In this document: positions 60,294-64,000 of the stretch, piece by piece
How positions within the stretch are numbered: the first letter of the stretch is position 1
Layout: each line of letters starts with the position of its first letter
Origin: Sphingomonadaceae bacterium
GTDB lineage: Bacteria > Pseudomonadota > Alphaproteobacteria > Sphingomonadales > Sphingomonadaceae
DNA: 64,000 nucleotides
Direction of reading: 5' to 3'
Assembly (NCBI GenBank): GCA_025359445.1
Contig: JANYGB010000051.1
Location: forward strand, 124,001 to 188,000
The notes under the pieces: model-generated
What the model saw: the letters and a program-made list of their open reading frames with translations, nothing else
Told to the model about the DNA's origin: nothing
Database searches by the model: none
Made by a program: the position numbers and the translations under genes

Positions 60294-60926
60294 TCATAAA
60301 CCATACGATGGGCGCTGCGCCAGCCGGGCGCGCCAGGCGGCGATGCCAGGACGGCCTTGATTGGCATCGACCTTAACCCAGCCAGCGAAATCGAGCGCCA
60401 CCCCGGCGGTGATGTCGGCCAGGCTGAAGCCATCGGTCGCTACCCAATCGCGGCTTTTCATGTGGTCTTCGAAACGATCGAGAAATTGCGCCAGCCGCGC
60501 TTGCCCGCGCGCTGCAAGTTCCGGAATTTGGGCGAAGTTGTTGGGGCCGGGCAAGGCACGATCGATCATGCCTTTGGACGTGTTGCGCAGCACTTCAGCG
60601 ATGGCCATGAAACATTCGCCCTCGATCCGGGAATTCCAGCTCGCCACGGCGGCTTTTTCCAGCGGTGAGGTGCCGAGCAGTGGCGGATCGGGCTGAACCG
60701 CCTCGGCCCAGGCCGCGATCCCGGCGTTGTCGGTAAGCACTGCGCCGTCATCAAGGACCAGTGCGGGCACGGTACAGGCGGGGTTTATCGCGCGATATTC
60801 GTCAGACAGCTGCTCAGCGGTCGCCAGATCGATCTGGCGTACCTTGTGCGCAATGCCCTTCTCGGCGAGCACGATGCGGGCACGACGCGGGCTGGGCGCG
60901 CGCTGGAAATCGTAAAAAGTCGGCAC
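60294..60926 (-). CDS. Glutathione S-transferase family protein
   Basis: 210-aa GST. The thioredoxin-like N-terminus (TFYDFQRAPSPRRARIVLAEKGI, then NPACTVPALVLDDGAVLTDNAGIAAWAE) and helical C-terminus (GFSLADITAGVALDFAGWV) fit the class containing alphaproteobacterial theta/beta-like forms. The catalytic residue is presumably the Ser/Pro of RAPSPRR. Start ATG 60926. It is divergent from the TonB-like gene, with 176 nt between starts. Confidence 0.9.
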   Translation of the reverse strand: MPTFYDFQRAPSPRRARIVLAEKGIAHKVRQIDLATAEQLSDEYRAINPACTVPALVLDDGAVLTDNAGIAAWAEAVQPDPPLLGTSPLEKAAVASWNSRIEGECFMAIAEVLRNTSKGMIDRALPGPNNFAQIPELAARGQARLAQFLDRFEDHMKSRDWVATDGFSLADITAGVALDFAGWVKVDANQGRPGIAAWRARLAQRPSYGL

Positions 60927-61014
60927 GGCAGCTCTCCCTGGTTATGCGCTCCAAGATAGCAGCATCGACGGCGCAAGCCAGCGCTCAAGCATATCGCTTG
61001 ACTCTCGTATTTTA

Positions 61015-61029
61015 TGTTATACCATCACA
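61015..61029 (+). promoter_or_regulatory. Candidate Zur operator overlapping a promoter
   Basis: TGTTATACCATCACA matches the established gammaproteobacterial/alphaproteobacterial Zur-box core TGTTATANTATAACA at 7 of 7 left-half and 5 of 7 right-half positions. A TTGACT (60998-61003) precedes it, and TATACC could be the -10, although the 14-nt spacer is shorter than ideal. It lies 74 nt before the TonB-like start and could make that gene zinc-responsive. The match is by eye. Confidence 0.45.
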
Positions 61030-61102
61030 TCGATCGAATGCGTCGCCTCCTGCGACTCGGCAACCGGGCCAGCGGCGGCGCTCCACCAGAGGAGACGGTG
61101 CC

Positions 61103-61762
61103 ATGGCTTATGCAGATGCCAACTCAACCAATCGCAAACTAGGAGCCAGCGCGGCGGTGCTCGCGCTCGAAGCCGGGCTCGCCTGGGCGATTATCGCCGG
61201 GCTGACGATGACGATCACCACGCGCAAGGATCCGCGCGTCAATACATTCACCATCCCGCCCGAAGCAAAGGTCAAGCCGCCTGAGGTGCTGCCCACGCCG
61301 ACCAGCGAGAAGCGGCCGCAACAATTGCGTCCGCTGACCGATCCAGTGATTGATTTGGGGCCCACCGCGTTGCCGACTTTTGTTGCACCCAGCGGCGGTG
61401 ACGACCTCGGCACAATCGACCCTCCTTATGTTGCGCCCACCCCAAGCCCGGTCCCCAGCTTTACCCCAAGGCTCGGCCGGCCCAAAGGCAACACCGCCAA
61501 CTGGGTGAGCACCAGCGCCTATCCCACCAGCGATTTGCGCGGCGAGCACGAAGGTTCGCTTCGTTACCGGCTGAGCATCGACGTTGCGGGGAAGGTCGAT
61601 AATTGCACCGTGGTGGCGACCAGCGGCTTTGCCGGGCTTGATCAGGCGGCTTGCGCCGAACTGATGCGCCACGCCAAATTCGATGCTGCGACCGATGATA
61701 CCGGTGCCCGCGCGCCGGGCAGCTTCACCGGGACTGTGACCTGGCGGCTGCCGCGCGATTGA
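61103..61762 (+). CDS. TonB-like energy-transducer protein
   Basis: 219-aa inner-membrane protein. One N-terminal transmembrane helix (about 13-38) is followed by a Pro-rich periplasmic linker (KVKPPEVLPTPT, PPYVAPTPSPVPSF) and a TonB_C-like domain (about 140-216: YPTSDLRGEHEGSLRYRLSIDVAGKVDNCTVV, DQAACAELMRHAKFDAA). It energises an outer-membrane receptor via ExbB/ExbD, which are not in the window. GGAG precedes ATG 61103. A candidate Zur operator lies upstream, so it may serve zinc uptake. Confidence 0.88.
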   Translation: MAYADANSTNRKLGASAAVLALEAGLAWAIIAGLTMTITTRKDPRVNTFTIPPEAKVKPPEVLPTPTSEKRPQQLRPLTDPVIDLGPTALPTFVAPSGGDDLGTIDPPYVAPTPSPVPSFTPRLGRPKGNTANWVSTSAYPTSDLRGEHEGSLRYRLSIDVAGKVDNCTVVATSGFAGLDQAACAELMRHAKFDAATDDTGARAPGSFTGTVTWRLPRD

Positions 61763-61840
61763 GGCGGAAACGACCGCGCCCCGCCTGGTCAGAGCGGACC
61801 GGGGCAACCGCCGTTGTAGAAAGTGCAAGAATTTGGTGGC

Positions 61841-63217
61841 ATGGCGCTAACCATGGAAGCCAAGACCCCACTCGCCATCATCACCCTCGCTGCGGGCAAA
61901 GGCACCCGGATGAAGAGCGATCTGCACAAGGTGCTGCATCCGATCGCCGGATTGCCGATGATCGAGCATTTGCTCGCCAGTGCAGCAGCGCTTAATCCGG
62001 CCATGTCGATAGTGATCGCTGGGCATGGACGTGACCAGCTTGAGGCGCGGCTGGGCGACGGGGCGATCATCGCGGTGCAAGACCCGCAGCTGGGCACGGC
62101 GCATGCGGTGCAGCAAGCAGAGGCCGCATTGGCGGGGTTTGCTGGCGATGTGCTGATTCTTTATGGCGATGTACCGTTCGTTACCGCAGCGACCATGCAG
62201 CGAATGCTCGACCGGCTGCACGAGAAGGACCGGCCGCTGTGCGTGGTGCTCGGCTTCCGCCCCGCCGATCCCGGCGCTTACGGCCGGATCGTTACCGAAG
62301 ACTTCCGCACGATCAGTTATATGGTCGAGTTCAAGGACGCCTCGAAGACCGAGCGCAAGATCGATCTGTGCAATTCAGGCCTGATGGCGGTCCGCGCCGA
62401 AGAGCTGTTTCCGCTGCTCGCAAAGGTGACGAACACCAACGCAGCGGGCGAATATTACCTGCCCGATATGGTCATGCTCGGGATGAAGCAGGGCCGGGTC
62501 AGCGCAGTCATTGAAACCGGGGCTGACGAAGTTGCCGGGATCAACAGCCGCACCGAACTCGCCGAGGCCGAGGGCCGGTGGCAAGCGGTGCGCCGCCGCC
62601 GCGCGATGGACGATGGTGCCACATTGATTGCACCCGACACGGTCTGGTTCGCTTGGGATACCGTGCTTGGCCGTGATGTCACAATCGAGCCCAACGTGTA
62701 CTTCGGACCCGGCGTAACCGTGGCTGACCATGTAAAGATTCGCGCCAATTGCCACCTTGAAGGGACGCAGATCGCCAGCGGCTGCGAAGTCGGCCCGTTC
62801 GCGCGGCTGCGCCCCGGAACAGTGCTCGAAACCAAAGCCAAGATCGGCAATTTCGTCGAGGTCAAGAAGTCGGTCATGGGGGCAGGGGCCAAGGCCAGCC
62901 ACTTGTCCTACATCGGCGATGCCGAGGTCGGGGCGGGGGCCAACATCGGCGCGGGCACGATCACCTGCAATTATGATGGTTATTTCAAATACAAAACCGT
63001 GATCGGTGAACGTGCTTTCATCGGCAGCAATTCGGCCCTGATCGCCCCGGTCAAGATCGGCGCAGACGCGATCGTCGCGGCAGGCAGCGCGGTGACGCGG
63101 GACGTGGCGGCAGGCGAATTGCGCTTGGTGCGCGGCGAGCAGCTGGTCAAACCCGGCTGGGCCGACCGGTTTCACGATGCGATGAAAAAGAAAAAGGCGG
63201 CGGAGAAGAAGGGTTAG
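61841..63217 (+). CDS. glmU: Bifunctional GlmU (GlcN-1-P acetyltransferase / GlcNAc-1-P uridyltransferase)
   Basis: Last two steps of UDP-GlcNAc synthesis, the precursor of peptidoglycan and LPS. The 458-aa protein has an N-terminal uridyltransferase (LAAGKGTRM, then LYGDVPFV) and a C-terminal left-handed beta-helix acetyltransferase with hexapeptide repeats (GAGTITCNYDGYFKYKT, FIGSNSALIAPVKIG). Starts at 61841 (MALTM) or 61853 (MEAK) are both possible, and a GTG at 61823 is less likely; no strong Shine-Dalgarno decides. Its stop overlaps the convergent TPR-like gene by 4 nt. Confidence 0.95.
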   Translation: MALTMEAKTPLAIITLAAGKGTRMKSDLHKVLHPIAGLPMIEHLLASAAALNPAMSIVIAGHGRDQLEARLGDGAIIAVQDPQLGTAHAVQQAEAALAGFAGDVLILYGDVPFVTAATMQRMLDRLHEKDRPLCVVLGFRPADPGAYGRIVTEDFRTISYMVEFKDASKTERKIDLCNSGLMAVRAEELFPLLAKVTNTNAAGEYYLPDMVMLGMKQGRVSAVIETGADEVAGINSRTELAEAEGRWQAVRRRRAMDDGATLIAPDTVWFAWDTVLGRDVTIEPNVYFGPGVTVADHVKIRANCHLEGTQIASGCEVGPFARLRPGTVLETKAKIGNFVEVKKSVMGAGAKASHLSYIGDAEVGAGANIGAGTITCNYDGYFKYKTVIGERAFIGSNSALIAPVKIGADAIVAAGSAVTRDVAAGELRLVRGEQLVKPGWADRFHDAMKKKKAAEKKG

Positions 63218-63942
63218 CTGGTCTTTTTACGCTGGTCTGTGATGTATTGCAGCTCGCCGGCGACCGCGCCTTGCTTCTCCGGTTCGTGGTCGAGCGATCG
63301 CTTGAACTGCTTTTCAGCGTCGTTGTAATCGCCCAATTCGATCTGGGTAAAGCCCATGCCGCGCAAGGCCCGCGCGGCAATCCGGCGATCTGGGCCTTTC
63401 TTGTCGTGATCGACGATGTCCCAGGCATGCGCGAACAGATCATGCGTCCTTTGCCATTGATGGTGCGATTTGTACCATTCGGCATATTCATTGACGTAAT
63501 GGGCATTCGTCGGGGCCATTTCGACCGCACGCGCCAAAAAGGCTTCGGCTTCATTGGCTCGGTTGAGGTCGATCAGGACGAAGCCTTCGCCGAACAGCGC
63601 GTCGCACCAGTTGGGCCCAAGGACGACCACGTTCTTGTCGGGTTTCTCGACGGCGGCCTCCAACAGCGTTTCGAGCGCGTGGGCCGGGTCGCCGGCGCAG
63701 CGATAGATCATCCCAGGCTGCGCCTTGCGACCGTAATTGGCAATCACAGACGAAAATATCGCTTCGGCTTCATTGGCTTTGCCTTGGCGGACAAGTTCGA
63801 ACGCATGGTTCAGGTTGTCCCGCTCGGCCGCTTCGACGCTGATGTCGGCAGTGGCTGGCGCAGTCGGAGGCCCCGCCAATACCGGGGTCACGGCTGCGAA
63901 AACTAGCGTGAGTCCGACCAGCGAAAAATATTTCGTTGCCAT
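63214..63942 (-). CDS. Exported TPR-like protein of unknown function
   Basis: 242-aa protein with a signal peptide (about 1-23, ending TPVLAG). The mature part has repeated helical pairs with TPR-type spacing: NHAFELVRQGKANEAEAIFSSVI (45-67), GDPAHALETLLEA (80s), NRANEAEAFLARAVEMAPTNAHYVNEYAEWY (127-157) and GDYNDAEKQFKRSLDHEP (205-223). It is likely a periplasmic scaffolding or assembly protein. It overlaps the glmU stop by 4 nt. Confidence 0.72.
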   Translation of the reverse strand: MATKYFSLVGLTLVFAAVTPVLAGPPTAPATADISVEAAERDNLNHAFELVRQGKANEAEAIFSSVIANYGRKAQPGMIYRCAGDPAHALETLLEAAVEKPDKNVVVLGPNWCDALFGEGFVLIDLNRANEAEAFLARAVEMAPTNAHYVNEYAEWYKSHHQWQRTHDLFAHAWDIVDHDKKGPDRRIAARALRGMGFTQIELGDYNDAEKQFKRSLDHEPEKQGAVAGELQYITDQRKKTS

Positions 63943-64000
63943 TGCCTTTCACCCCCGAAATTGCTTCGCCACACGGGAATGCCGGGACGACGATTGCTTT

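Overview
The window looks like a core-genome segment of a high-GC alphaproteobacterium, most likely a member of the Sphingomonadales (Sphingomonas, Novosphingobium or Erythrobacter-like). The pointers are a MucR/Ros regulator, a Fur protein without C-terminal zinc cysteines, a class II DAHP synthase, an ECF sigma factor next to an NrsF-type (DUF1109) anti-sigma factor, a DUF1489 gene, an HWE-family kinase, and intergenic palindromes of the kind common in sphingomonads. I see no rRNA operon, prophage, complete insertion sequence or CRISPR array.

Layout. 0-6.2 kb, minus strand: a DciA-like DUF721 gene, three tandem DsbA-type thioredoxin-fold genes, and smc, which runs off the left edge. 6.2-11.4 kb, plus strand: a tightly overlapping run of mutY, a serine hydrolase, nudC and a FrnE-type DsbA, then a sigma/anti-sigma pair. 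11.4-14.5 kb: a DUF1489 gene, mgtE and two cyclophilins. 14.8-26 kb, minus strand: a LysR gene, then corC, ybeY, a DUF805 gene, phoH, (rcnB-like on plus), miaB, two plsC, fur, mucR, rimI, tsaB, a RutE-type nitroreductase and a NifU-like gene. This is the conserved alphaproteobacterial miaB/phoH/ybeY/corC neighbourhood with two intruders (rcnB, DUF805).

26-34.3 kb: an M16 peptidase, class II DAHP synthase, a spermidine-synthase-like protein, a CocE/amino-acid ester hydrolase, tRNA-Gln(UUG) and a YghU-type GST. 34.4-45.6 kb: ilvE with an unusual upstream small-ORF/hairpin/terminator module, a lipoprotein, tlyA, tspO, ubiK, recO, leuB, a glycosyltransferase-GtrA fusion, a metallo-beta-lactamase-fold protein flanked by a duplicated glycosyltransferase tail, a PMT-like glycosyltransferase and metZ. 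45.6-53.4 kb: an HWE kinase, apaG, a LysR gene, a CsbD protein, an MFS carrier, an alpha/beta hydrolase and a DUF3857-transglutaminase protein. 53.4-57 kb: a compact group of ATP-grasp enzyme, low-molecular-weight phosphatase, polysaccharide deacetylase and JmjC/cupin genes. 57-64 kb: a CPBP protease, katE, a GST, a TonB-like protein with a candidate Zur operator, glmU and a secreted TPR-like protein.

Most genes are housekeeping: chromosome dynamics, tRNA and rRNA modification, leucine/BCAA, aromatic and methionine synthesis, and cell-envelope precursors. The parts least explained by known systems are (i) the uORF-hairpin-terminator module at 35979-36147, (ii) the coupled ATP-grasp/phosphatase/deacetylase/cupin cassette at 53.4-57.0 kb, (iii) the metallo-beta-lactamase gene bracketed by glycosyltransferase fragments, (iv) three divergent DsbA paralogues beside smc, and (v) a composite palindromic repeat family that abuts or enters coding ends. 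Start sites were chosen from Shine-Dalgarno spacing, overlap with neighbours and family N-termini; doubtful ones are stated in the entries.
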